NCBI GenBank assembly: GCA_045629005.1
Contig: JAZQQJ010000041.1
Span: 1-20,866 of the forward strand
Direction of reading: 5' to 3'
DNA: 20,866 nt
Source of the DNA: RGIG3528 sp045629005
GTDB taxonomy: Bacteria; Bacillota; Clostridia; Lachnospirales; Lachnospiraceae
Shown here: piece after piece, positions 1 through 7,192 of the stretch
How the letters are laid out: every line of letters begins with the position of its first letter
Numbering within the stretch: the first letter of the stretch is position 1
Made by a program: the position numbers and the translations under genes
Notes under the pieces: model-generated
Told to the model about the DNA's origin: nothing
The model's database searches: none
What the model saw: the letters and a program-made list of their open reading frames with translations, nothing else

Positions 1-4
1 TTTT

Positions 5-907
5 TTATTTCACACAACCAATAATATCGTTAATATCTTTAATGCCCTGCTTCTCGCAGAAGCCTTGAATTCCTTGAATTACATCAATAGTTATATTTGG
101 ATTTAAGAAATTTGCAGTGCCTATTGAAACCATTGTCGCACCTGCCATCATGAATTCGATGGCGTCTTCCGCAGAAGCAATTCCTCCCATTCCTATGATG
201 GGAAGTTTGATGGCATTTGCGACCTGATAAACCATTCTTACTGCGACAGGTTTTACAGCCGGACCGGAAAAACCCCCGGTCTTATTGGCAAGGACGAACC
301 TCCTGCGATTAATGTCGATTTTCATCCCGGTGAGAGTGTTGATGAGGGAAACCGCATCTGCTCCGCCGGCCTCAACCGCACGAGCCATTTCGGCAATGTC
401 TGTCACGTTCGGGCTCAGTTTCATAATAACGGGCTGCTTTGCAACTGCCTTAATGCGCTTTGTGACATCTTCCGCAAGCTTTGGATCTGTTCCGAAAGCA
501 ATTCCTCCTGCCTTGACATTTGGGCAGGAGATATTTATTTCCAAAAGATCTACAGGCTCTTTTGCAAGCCTTTCAACTGCCTGAACATATTCTTCGACAG
601 AGTGTCCGCATACGTTTACGATAATCTTTGTATCAAACTGTTTGAGAAAAGGAATATCTCTTGAGCAGAAAGTGTCAAGCCCCGGGTTTTGAAGGCCGAT
701 TGCATTCAGCATTCCGCCGTACACTTCAGCAACTCTCGGAGTGGGATTTCCTTCCCACGGAGTAATTGCGACACCCTTTGTTGTAACGGCACCAAGTTTA
801 TTAAGGTCGACAAATTCGGAATATTCCATCCCTGAGCCGAATGTTCCTGAAGCGACCGTAACGGGATTTTTAAATTCTATTCCTGCTAATTTAACGCTTA
901 AATTCAC
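5..907 (-). CDS. pyrD: dihydroorotate dehydrogenase B, catalytic subunit
   Basis: FMN-containing class 1B dihydroorotate dehydrogenase, which oxidises dihydroorotate to orotate in pyrimidine synthesis and passes electrons to PyrK and then NAD+. Family motifs seen: FKNPVTVASGTFG near the N-terminus, NAIGLQNPG, the active-site loop NISCPN (catalytic Cys, class 1B rather than the class 2 Ser), MKLSPNVTDI, NTLTGMKIDINRR, and the FMN phosphate region IGMGGIASAEDA with GATMVSIGTA. About 300 residues is the normal length. I chose the GTG at 907 because GAGAGGTGA lies just upstream. An in-frame TTG at 922 would overlap the pyrK stop and place that ribosome site inside the gene. It follows pyrK with a 11-base gap after the pyrK stop, so the two are surely co-transcribed. 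Family assignment is firm; the start is probable. Confidence 0.96.
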   Translation of the reverse strand: MNLSVKLAGIEFKNPVTVASGTFGSGMEYSEFVDLNKLGAVTTKGVAITPWEGNPTPRVAEVYGGMLNAIGLQNPGLDTFCSRDIPFLKQFDTKIIVNVCGHSVEEYVQAVERLAKEPVDLLEINISCPNVKAGGIAFGTDPKLAEDVTKRIKAVAKQPVIMKLSPNVTDIAEMARAVEAGGADAVSLINTLTGMKIDINRRRFVLANKTGGFSGPAVKPVAVRMVYQVANAIKLPIIGMGGIASAEDAIEFMMAGATMVSIGTANFLNPNITIDVIQGIQGFCEKQGIKDINDIIGCVK

Positions 908-918
908 GGCTTCACCTC

Positions 919-1701
919 TCAAATCTCAATTTCGGCCGCGAAAAATACCGGGCCGTCTTTACATACTCTTTTATTCTTAACCTTCGAATGTTCGTCGATT
1001 TCTGTTGTTCTGACAACACATCCGAGGCACGCGCCTACTCCACAAGCCATACGCTCTTCCATTGATATTTGTGCGGGAATCCCTGCATTTACGGAAAGGG
1101 CTTTCACACCCTTAAGCATTGGACCGGGTCCGCATGCAAAAATGCACGAATCCTTTCCTTTGACAAGCCCTTCTGCCTCTGCTGCCTGAACGACGTTTCC
1201 GTGGAAACCGACGCTTCCGTCATCTGTCGCGATGACAACCTCACCGTAATTTTCAAATTCGTCCGCAAGGAAATTATCAGCATCTCTGTAACCGAGAACA
1301 CTGGTGACTTTTATGCCTTCGGAATGAAGCTTTTCCGCAAGACCAAGCATGGGCGGAATACCGATACCGCCGCCGAAAAGAACTGCGTTTCTTATATTTA
1401 TATCGATAAATCCGTTCCCGAGAGGCCCCATTACTTTGACTTCGTCACCCACACTTAAGGCAGAAAGCTGTCGTGTACCTTCACCGGCTACTCTGAAAAC
1501 AAGACGTAGTGTACCTTGCCTTTTGTTGATTTTACAAATGCTTATGGGCCTTGGGAGGAGCCTTGACATATCTTCGAGGTAAAGGTTAATAAACTGTCCC
1601 GCCGTGGCTAAAGCTGCGACTTCCGGTGCTTCCAGAAGCATATCAAAAATTCCGACAGCAATTTCTGAAACGTTTTTTACTTTTACATATCCGTTATACA
1701 T
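919..1701 (-). CDS. pyrK: dihydroorotate dehydrogenase B, electron transfer subunit
   Basis: FAD and [2Fe-2S] subunit that joins PyrD in a heterotetramer and moves electrons from dihydroorotate to NAD+. The 260-residue protein has the ferredoxin-reductase order: an FAD barrel with LLPRPISICK (RPxS motif), a nucleotide-binding part with GGGIGIPPMLGLA, and a C-terminal iron-sulfur motif CGVGACLGCVV plus a later Cys in RVCKDGPVF, giving four cluster cysteines. Length and motifs are typical. The ATG at 1701 is preceded by GCAGGTGA. It is the first gene of the pair here, with a good extended -10 promoter about 40 bases upstream, and pyrD follows directly. No pyr attenuator or other leader structure is visible in the very short predicted leader. 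Confidence 0.96.
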   Translation of the reverse strand: MYNGYVKVKNVSEIAVGIFDMLLEAPEVAALATAGQFINLYLEDMSRLLPRPISICKINKRQGTLRLVFRVAGEGTRQLSALSVGDEVKVMGPLGNGFIDINIRNAVLFGGGIGIPPMLGLAEKLHSEGIKVTSVLGYRDADNFLADEFENYGEVVIATDDGSVGFHGNVVQAAEAEGLVKGKDSCIFACGPGPMLKGVKALSVNAGIPAQISMEERMACGVGACLGCVVRTTEIDEHSKVKNKRVCKDGPVFFAAEIEI

Positions 1702-1737
1702 ACCGTCACCTGCACTTACGTCATTTATTTCAGCCGT

Positions 1738-1766
1738 ATTGTATCAGAAGGGTAATGCTTCCGCAA
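1738..1766 (-). promoter_or_regulatory. predicted sigma-A promoter of pyrK-pyrD
   Basis: On the minus strand a TTGCGG (-35) is followed by 17 bases and TACAAT (-10), with TG placed one base before the -10 (extended -10). Transcription would start near 1731, leaving a leader of about 30 bases before pyrK. Assigned by pattern only. Confidence 0.5.
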
Positions 1767-1934
1767 TGTGATTGCCATTATTGATTGATGATTTTTACTT
1801 ATGATATTGTGAATGAATTTTAGATATTAATTTATTTCTGTTCTATCTTCAAAAATGAATAGAGCCCTTTATCTTACATACTTGAAACTACGGTATGTTT
1901 GGCATTTATTTGCAAAAAAGTAGTTAGAATTTTA

Positions 1935-1963
1935 TTGACAAATTGCTACTAAAAAGACAGACT
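1935..1963 (+). promoter_or_regulatory. possible weak promoter of the PIG-L deacetylase gene
   Basis: A perfect TTGACA at 1935-1940 sits about 60 bases before the gene start, but the hexamer 17 bases later, CAGACT, is a poor -10. The 300-base divergent gap (1702-2001) is AT-rich and otherwise shows only this and the pyrK promoter. Confidence 0.3.
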
Positions 1964-2001
1964 AAAAATAACTTGTGGGATTGTATGTATAGGGAGGAAA
2001 T

Positions 2002-2769
2002 ATGTCACTTACATCATTGATTGTAAATCGGGTTATTAATCTTCCGAAGATAACGTCGTATTCGCGATTTCTGTTTGTGGGACCGCATCCGGACGACATT
2101 GAAATTGGTGCAGGTGCACTGGCTGCGAAGCTTGTAAGAATGGGTAAACATGTTTCGTTTGTCATTTGTACTGACGGACGCTTTGGAACGGAAAATATGC
2201 ACATGTCTGCAAATGAAATGGCAGAGATGCGAAAACAGGAAAGCCTTTTGGCTGCTGAGGAACTTGGAGTTAAGGACGTCTCGTTCCTTGGCTTTTCCGA
2301 TGCGGGCTTTTATGACCAGAAGGATTTGGAAAAAGCACTTTTGGACAAGATTTTTGAGACACAGCCTGAGGTTATCTTCGCTCCGGATCCGTGTGTGAAA
2401 AATGAGTGTCACAAGGATCACCTGATTGTGGGCGATATCGTGCGCAGAATAAGCTTTTTTACGGGTTTTGAGAACATAATGAATGAATATGGCATAGAAG
2501 CGACTGATTTTAAAGCACTGGGCTATTACATGACCGATAAGCCGAATCAGTTTGTTAAGGTGAGCGGAGACGATTTTAAAAAGCAGCTTAAATCAATCTT
2601 CAGCTGTCACGTTTCCCAATATCCTCCAATGGCAGACACGTCCGCGGCCCTGGAAAGCTACCTGAAAGTCAGAAGTTTGGATTTTGGCTTGAGAAAGTTT
2701 TCGGCACATGCTGAAGGCATACGATTCCTTGATAAAATAAGGATGCATTGCCTTCCTGAAGGAAAGTAA
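2002..2769 (+). CDS. PIG-L/LmbE family deacetylase
   Basis: Zinc-dependent N-deacetylase of the PIG-L/LmbE superfamily; members remove acetyl groups from N-acetylglucosamine-type sugars or their conjugates. The 255-residue protein shows the first metal motif GPHPDDIEIGAG (HPDD about residues 29-32), with the Asp expected as catalytic base, and the second motif ECHKDH at about 136-140 giving the other histidine. There is no signal peptide, so it is probably cytoplasmic. GGGAGG precedes the ATG. It is followed after 34 bases by a membrane-anchored phosphoesterase, probably in the same transcript. The substrate cannot be read from sequence; a glycan or glycolipid precursor is a guess from the family and neighbour. 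Confidence 0.85.
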   Translation: MSLTSLIVNRVINLPKITSYSRFLFVGPHPDDIEIGAGALAAKLVRMGKHVSFVICTDGRFGTENMHMSANEMAEMRKQESLLAAEELGVKDVSFLGFSDAGFYDQKDLEKALLDKIFETQPEVIFAPDPCVKNECHKDHLIVGDIVRRISFFTGFENIMNEYGIEATDFKALGYYMTDKPNQFVKVSGDDFKKQLKSIFSCHVSQYPPMADTSAALESYLKVRSLDFGLRKFSAHAEGIRFLDKIRMHCLPEGK

Positions 2770-2803
2770 AATCTAAATTTAACTATTTTTGGAGAGGGTT
2801 TAC

Positions 2804-4174
2804 ATGAAGAAGTCTGATAAGGTTAAGATTAAGAAAAACAGAAAAAAGGCAAAGTGGTGGCAGGTTCTGCTGAATGTTGTTGTTGCCATTGCAGCATTAT
2901 ATCTTATACTTTTTGTCATAAATGTCTGCTGCAACCTTTCGTTAAGAAAGTATATAGACAGTTTCGATCCTGTTGAGTATGGAGCTGATCGTCTTGTACC
3001 GGAAAAGCAGGGTGAATATTATTGCATAACAACAGACCGTGACGTTAAAATTATGCATTTCACCGATATCCATATTGGTGGAGGCATTGGCTCTTATAAG
3101 AATGACAAGAAGTCGATTACTGAACTTATTACTATGCTGCGTGCTGAAAAGCCCGATATTGTAATACTTGGCGGTGACAATACATACTGTCTCCCGGTGG
3201 TTGGTTTCTATGGCGGCAATACTTTCAATAATAAGATGACGCACAAGACCGTACTTGAGATTTTTGAGCACGAGCAGGTTTACTTCACTACTGTATTTGG
3301 AAATCACGATACCGAAGCGGTGGATTATGCAGACCGTGACGAGGTCGGTGAACTCTATATGAGTGACGAATATAAGTATTGTTTCTTCGAGCAGAATTTT
3401 TCCGACAGGGATGCGGAGACGGTACCAAGCGTTTCAAATCAGATTGTTCTTCTTAAAAACAATGACGGAAGTACAAGAAAGGTGCTTTTGCTTGTGGATT
3501 CGAATGCATATGTAGATACCTCTATTATCTCGATTATCAAGGGCACTTACGATGTTATACATGATGCTCAGGTTGATTGGGCGAGAGATGCTATTACAGA
3601 ACTTTCGAAGCAGGAAGGCCTGCCTTCCGGAGAATATCTCAAGTGCTTCTCCTTTATGCATATTCCGTTTGGAGAGTATAAGAACGCGATGGATGACCTT
3701 ATTACGGAGACACGTGATGAAAATGGTGTCGCGAGCTTTTCGAAGGGCCTCGCAAAAAATACCGTATACATTGAGGGAGCATGGGGAGAAGAGAGAGTGT
3801 GCTACGGCGGACTCAGTAATGAAGGAACGCCTGAAAGCCAGGATAAGTTTTTTGAGGTGCTTGCAGATGAAATGCATAGCCTTGAGGCTTCTTTCTGCGG
3901 ACATGACCATTCCAATAACGCAGTTGTTGAATATAAAGGCGTAATGCTTGACTATGGCTATTCTGTTGACAATGAAGCTTATGGCCCTGACTATAAGTAC
4001 TCGGGAGAGCAACGTGGTGCAACGGTAATTACAGTTTCGAAGGATGGAAGTTTTACCGAACAGCACAAGAATGCTTACACCGATTATGGATGTTCGACGA
4101 CGGAGTTCGGAGAGATAAAACTTGACGAGCACTTCTATCCTCAGTGGTTCAGAAAACCTGACGAGCTTAATTAA
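2804..4174 (+). CDS. membrane-anchored calcineurin-like metallophosphoesterase
   Basis: Binuclear-metal phosphoesterase. After a Lys/Arg-rich cytoplasmic start there is one membrane segment at about residues 19-41, so the catalytic domain should face outside. The metal-site blocks appear in order: HFTDIH (D88, H90), GGDN (123-126), GNHD (166-169), FMHIP (H286) and GHDH (366-369), so the enzyme should be active. At 456 residues it is within the usual range for anchored members. I chose the ATG at 2804, with GGAGAGGG eight bases upstream, over an in-frame TTG at 2789. The substrate may be a lipid, nucleotide or cell-wall phosphate ester; none can be proven. The operon ends at the terminator at 4249-4288. 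Confidence 0.87.
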   Translation: MKKSDKVKIKKNRKKAKWWQVLLNVVVAIAALYLILFVINVCCNLSLRKYIDSFDPVEYGADRLVPEKQGEYYCITTDRDVKIMHFTDIHIGGGIGSYKNDKKSITELITMLRAEKPDIVILGGDNTYCLPVVGFYGGNTFNNKMTHKTVLEIFEHEQVYFTTVFGNHDTEAVDYADRDEVGELYMSDEYKYCFFEQNFSDRDAETVPSVSNQIVLLKNNDGSTRKVLLLVDSNAYVDTSIISIIKGTYDVIHDAQVDWARDAITELSKQEGLPSGEYLKCFSFMHIPFGEYKNAMDDLITETRDENGVASFSKGLAKNTVYIEGAWGEERVCYGGLSNEGTPESQDKFFEVLADEMHSLEASFCGHDHSNNAVVEYKGVMLDYGYSVDNEAYGPDYKYSGEQRGATVITVSKDGSFTEQHKNAYTDYGCSTTEFGEIKLDEHFYPQWFRKPDELN

Positions 4175-4248
4175 ATCCAAATATAACTAATCTTCAAACT
4201 TTGATTATTAGCGACTTTCAAACAAAATCTAATCAATAGATTTAAACT

Positions 4249-4288
4249 AAAAAAACAGCCGTTTTCAAATGGAAGCGGCTGTTTTTTT
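4249..4288. terminator. bidirectional Rho-independent terminator
   Basis: An 11-bp stem (4256-4266 with 4271-4281, two G-U pairs) closes on the loop AAAT and is followed by seven T on the plus strand. A run of A before the stem gives a U tract in the other direction. It lies between the convergent phosphoesterase and cellulase genes and can serve both. Confidence 0.88.
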
Positions 4289-4352
4289 AGTAGTGTGCCC
4301 GGCCACACATGTTTCATTATTTTTAGTGCTAAGGCAAAAATGATGATTGATG

Positions 4353-6770
4353 CTATTTTGTAAGTAAGGTAAATTCGATTGTTATATTATTAATATTCAC
4401 AATGTCTGTCGGATTAACAAGAGTGGGAGTGCAGCCTTCCCTAAAACCTGATGCTGTTCTTGCGTCGTCGGGAACAGTTGTTACCCATTGATTGTAAAGG
4501 TTAACTCTTGTGCATATTCCGTCGTCGGAACTTGTGTAGGGCTGACCTGCAAGGCTGAGCTTGTTACCGTCAGCGTATATGCCGTTAATTTTGATAACCG
4601 CGCCGGGGTACAACAATTCACAATCGGCAATAGCGAGGGCTGCGAAGGTCAGGCCGGTGTTGCCACCTTCGAAGTCCAGACTTACTTTATAATTTCCCGG
4701 ACCTGTTATAACTACATTGTTTGCTTTTATTCCCTGAGTATTGTCTGCCGGATTAAAGGTGTCTCCAACACTATACGTACCTGCACCACCGTTCCACATA
4801 ATCCATGCAACCGGTGTACCCGGCTCGTAAGTCTGTACGGAATCCCACATTTCCGGAGCATTGTTATAGTATTTTTTCATGCGCTCTTTTCTCATTGTAG
4901 AGAACTGCGGCTCACCTGTGGCAGCTTCGTTGATGTAGCAACGGGAAATGTAGAAATCGAGCATCTCGTCTGTAATCATTGTCAGCTCGCGCTTGTTATA
5001 GAAATCGTTACAGCTCCAAAGGACAGGACATATTCCGAGGGCGTCACAGCAATCATGAAAATATTCATTAAACACGTCTGTATTAGTCTTAAGTGTTGCA
5101 GTGCTTGTTGCACTGTCGTAAACAGGAAGGGCGCCGTACTCACCTATAACGACTCCGTAGTCATCGGTGAATTTTGAAAGCTTGTTAATCTGAGCTTCCA
5201 TTGCTTTCATTTCAGACTTCAGACCCCATGTGGCGTCTTTTTCAGCTCCGCAGTAATTCCATGGTGTGTAATAATGAACGGACAGGAGAAGCTTCTTTGG
5301 AATTGTGTCGGTGGGCATTTTAAAACGGTCATCACATGTTTTGTCTATGTCTGTGTTAAAACCTGCAATGAGAAGGAAACGTTTCTCGTTCTTTCCGCCT
5401 GAAGCTCTGATGATATCTACAAACTTCTGATTGATTTTGTTTGTCATTTCGTATTTGCCGTCTTCGGTAAGATATCCCGAATCAGCACATAATGTGTTAT
5501 CGTTCAGACCGTTTCCAAGCTCTTCGTTTGCAGACTCGAAAATGAGTAATTCAGGGTAATCTTTAAAACGTTCGGCAATCTGCTCCCACATGGAAGTGTA
5601 AATTGCCCATGCTTTTTCTACTGTTTCCGGAGTCTTGGAACCGAACATCCCCCACCAGCCGCCGTCCCAGTGGTCATTTATGATGACGAACATTTGTGCG
5701 TCAATAGCGTAATTGACAATTTCCTCTACTCTGTCAAGAAGCTTCGGGTCGATAGTATAATCCCCATCTTCATAGTTCATCATGTTTGTCCATGAAACGG
5801 GAATGCGGAGAGTGTCAAAACCGCAGTTTTTCATGCCTTTTATCATTTCTGCGGTTGTAATCGGCTGGCCCCAATATGTTTCATAGCTTGAAACGGAAGC
5901 GTTTGTACCGAGAACTGCACGGCCGTAAGCTTCCATTGTGTTTCCGAGGTTGATGCCGTTCCCCATGAGCTTTGCAATTCCTCTGGAGCTTCTTGCATCG
6001 AAATCTACGTCATCGTAATTTGTGACATTGATGTAAGTGTTCTTTGAAACGACAGGAGTAACTGAAGGCTCTTCGCTCTTTTCCCACTTTATATTCGAAA
6101 GCGTGAAGGTTATGGATATTGTTTTAGGATTAGATACGGTAGTGAAGTTTGCAACATGGTCGCCTGTTACGGCAACCTCTTCGACCTGGGAACCATCCCA
6201 AGCGTTTACGGGGTCGTTTGTATCGAAAATGCCTGATGCCTTGATGGCACTTTTTGACTCCTTTTGAGTAATCGTCAGGGCGGTCCCGTCAACAAGGACT
6301 TCGTTAAATATAATGCTGCAAGACGTGATTGGAGACTGCTGACCTTTTGCGGAACCCATATCAAGAAGATATATGGCCGTGAGGTTTGCCAACGATGAAA
6401 CGCCTTTTGACTTGGCTTCATCTGAAAGGTCCTTTTCACAATCAAATGTCAATGTGTACTGGCCTTCTTCCGTGACAAATATGGAGGACTTTGCAGGCTC
6501 GTTTGCATAATGCGCATGATCTGCATCATTATAATATACGTTGATTGCAAGCTCAACGTAGTTGTCTGTATCGGGCTTCACAGTGTAATCTTTTTCTGGA
6601 CTTTCGGAAGGAACAGGAGTTTCTGATGCAGGTGTTACGGCAGGACTGTCGCTTGCTGCAGGCGTTATTGTCGGTGCAGGAGGATTGCCTGAGCCGGTGC
6701 TGCACCCGGAAAGTGCTCCTGTAAATACAGTGATTGCAACAAGTGCGATTGCTAATAGTTTCTTTTTCAT
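4353..6770 (-). CDS. lipoprotein GH5 endoglucanase with two accessory modules
   Basis: Cell-surface cellulase (805 residues). A lipoprotein signal ends in LSGC with the lipidated Cys23, followed by a Pro/Thr/Ser linker (about 28-60). Residues 68-232 form a beta-rich accessory module. Residues about 255-620 are glycoside hydrolase family 5: GNGINLGNT near the start, LRIPVSW, INDHWDGGWW, acid/base Glu416 in ESANEE, HYYTPW and nucleophile Glu544 in VIGEYG. Residues 650-805 are a second beta-rich module that resembles the first. The expected role is cutting beta-1,4-glucan (cellulose or related glucan) while tethered to the membrane. The start follows GTGAGG. It is divergent from the amino-sugar operon across a control region with repeats. 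Exact GH5 subfamily and module families cannot be set without profile searches. Confidence 0.93.
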   Translation of the reverse strand: MKKKLLAIALVAITVFTGALSGCSTGSGNPPAPTITPAASDSPAVTPASETPVPSESPEKDYTVKPDTDNYVELAINVYYNDADHAHYANEPAKSSIFVTEEGQYTLTFDCEKDLSDEAKSKGVSSLANLTAIYLLDMGSAKGQQSPITSCSIIFNEVLVDGTALTITQKESKSAIKASGIFDTNDPVNAWDGSQVEEVAVTGDHVANFTTVSNPKTISITFTLSNIKWEKSEEPSVTPVVSKNTYINVTNYDDVDFDARSSRGIAKLMGNGINLGNTMEAYGRAVLGTNASVSSYETYWGQPITTAEMIKGMKNCGFDTLRIPVSWTNMMNYEDGDYTIDPKLLDRVEEIVNYAIDAQMFVIINDHWDGGWWGMFGSKTPETVEKAWAIYTSMWEQIAERFKDYPELLIFESANEELGNGLNDNTLCADSGYLTEDGKYEMTNKINQKFVDIIRASGGKNEKRFLLIAGFNTDIDKTCDDRFKMPTDTIPKKLLLSVHYYTPWNYCGAEKDATWGLKSEMKAMEAQINKLSKFTDDYGVVIGEYGALPVYDSATSTATLKTNTDVFNEYFHDCCDALGICPVLWSCNDFYNKRELTMITDEMLDFYISRCYINEAATGEPQFSTMRKERMKKYYNNAPEMWDSVQTYEPGTPVAWIMWNGGAGTYSVGDTFNPADNTQGIKANNVVITGPGNYKVSLDFEGGNTGLTFAALAIADCELLYPGAVIKINGIYADGNKLSLAGQPYTSSDDGICTRVNLYNQWVTTVPDDARTASGFREGCTPTLVNPTDIVNINNITIEFTLLTK

Positions 6771-6872
6771 AATTATGCCTCACATATTAATGAATAATTC
6801 CGAAATAGTATGGCAACCTGGCGTCTATGTGGAACAGAGGTCGCGTCTTGGATATTTATTCTATTTATACGT

Positions 6873-6901
6873 ATTCTACATAATGCTGTTGAAAGTGTCC
6901 A
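6873..6901 (-). promoter_or_regulatory. predicted promoter of the GH5 cellulase
   Basis: Minus-strand TGGACA (-35, 5 of 6 to consensus), 17 bases, then TAGAAT (-10, 5 of 6). The start would be near 6866, giving a leader of about 95 bases. The 22-bp repeat array begins about 55 bases further upstream. Confidence 0.6.
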
Positions 6902-6956
6902 TAGGCACTATTAGTGATTGATGGCAGTAAAAGTTCGACAAATACTACCAAAACTG

Positions 6957-7101
6957 ATATGTCAAGATGTTTTTGCCAAATTCCTGAGAAAACAAACACG
7001 TCACAAATCGCGGAAATACAGCAAATGTGACGACATCTCATAAATGAAATGTGACGAATATATATATCAAATGTCAAGATACGTTAACTTAAATGTCACG
7101 A
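6957..7101. repeat. helically phased 11-bp repeat array, putative operator cluster
   Basis: Four close copies of AAATGTSAMGA begin at 7023, 7047, 7069 and 7091 (spacings 24, 22, 22): two read AAATGTGACGA, one AAATGTCAAGA, one AAATGTCACGA. A fifth, ATATGTCAAGA, begins at 6957, exactly three 22-bp steps before 7023. Near the expected 7001 site an inverted copy (ATTTGTGACGT on the minus strand) covers about 6999-7009, and the 6979 position holds only a degenerate match. Twenty-two bp is about two helical turns, so bound proteins would lie on one face of the DNA. The array sits between the divergent cellulase and glmM-fusion promoters. The binding protein is unknown; the HTH domain of the downstream gene is a candidate. 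Confidence 0.7.
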
Positions 7102-7128
7102 TACAATGATGAAAAATATATAAACAAC

Positions 7129-7157
7129 TTGACAAATGAGATAGAGGGATGTATAAC
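7129..7157 (+). promoter_or_regulatory. predicted sigma-A promoter of the amino-sugar operon
   Basis: A perfect TTGACA at 7129-7134, 17 bases, and TATAAC at 7152-7157. Transcription would start near 7164, leaving about 29 bases before the ATG at 7193. The last repeat of the array ends 27 bases before the -35, a position suited to an activator. Confidence 0.75.
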
Positions 7158-7192
7158 GAAATGGTAATTTTCATGGATGAAAGGAGCCTTAT

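Noticed and set aside
908..922. TTG start for pyrD at 922
   Set aside because: It would put the GAGAGGTGA ribosome site inside the coding region and overlap the pyrK stop; GTG at 907 fits the spacing.
3434..4180. 248-codon open frame on the minus strand
   Set aside because: Antisense to the metallophosphoesterase catalytic domain; no family features.
4294..4309. GTGTG/CACAC inverted repeat after the terminator
   Set aside because: A five-base stem with a six-base loop and no T run; it could easily arise by chance.
4488..5177. 229-codon open frame on the plus strand
   Set aside because: Antisense to the GH5 gene; rich in Cys and Val because of the complementary codon pattern, with no motif.
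7023..7101. Regular repeats as a small CRISPR array
   Set aside because: The repeated unit is only 11 bp with 11-13 bp gaps, far shorter than CRISPR repeats and spacers, and there are no cas genes; an operator array fits better.
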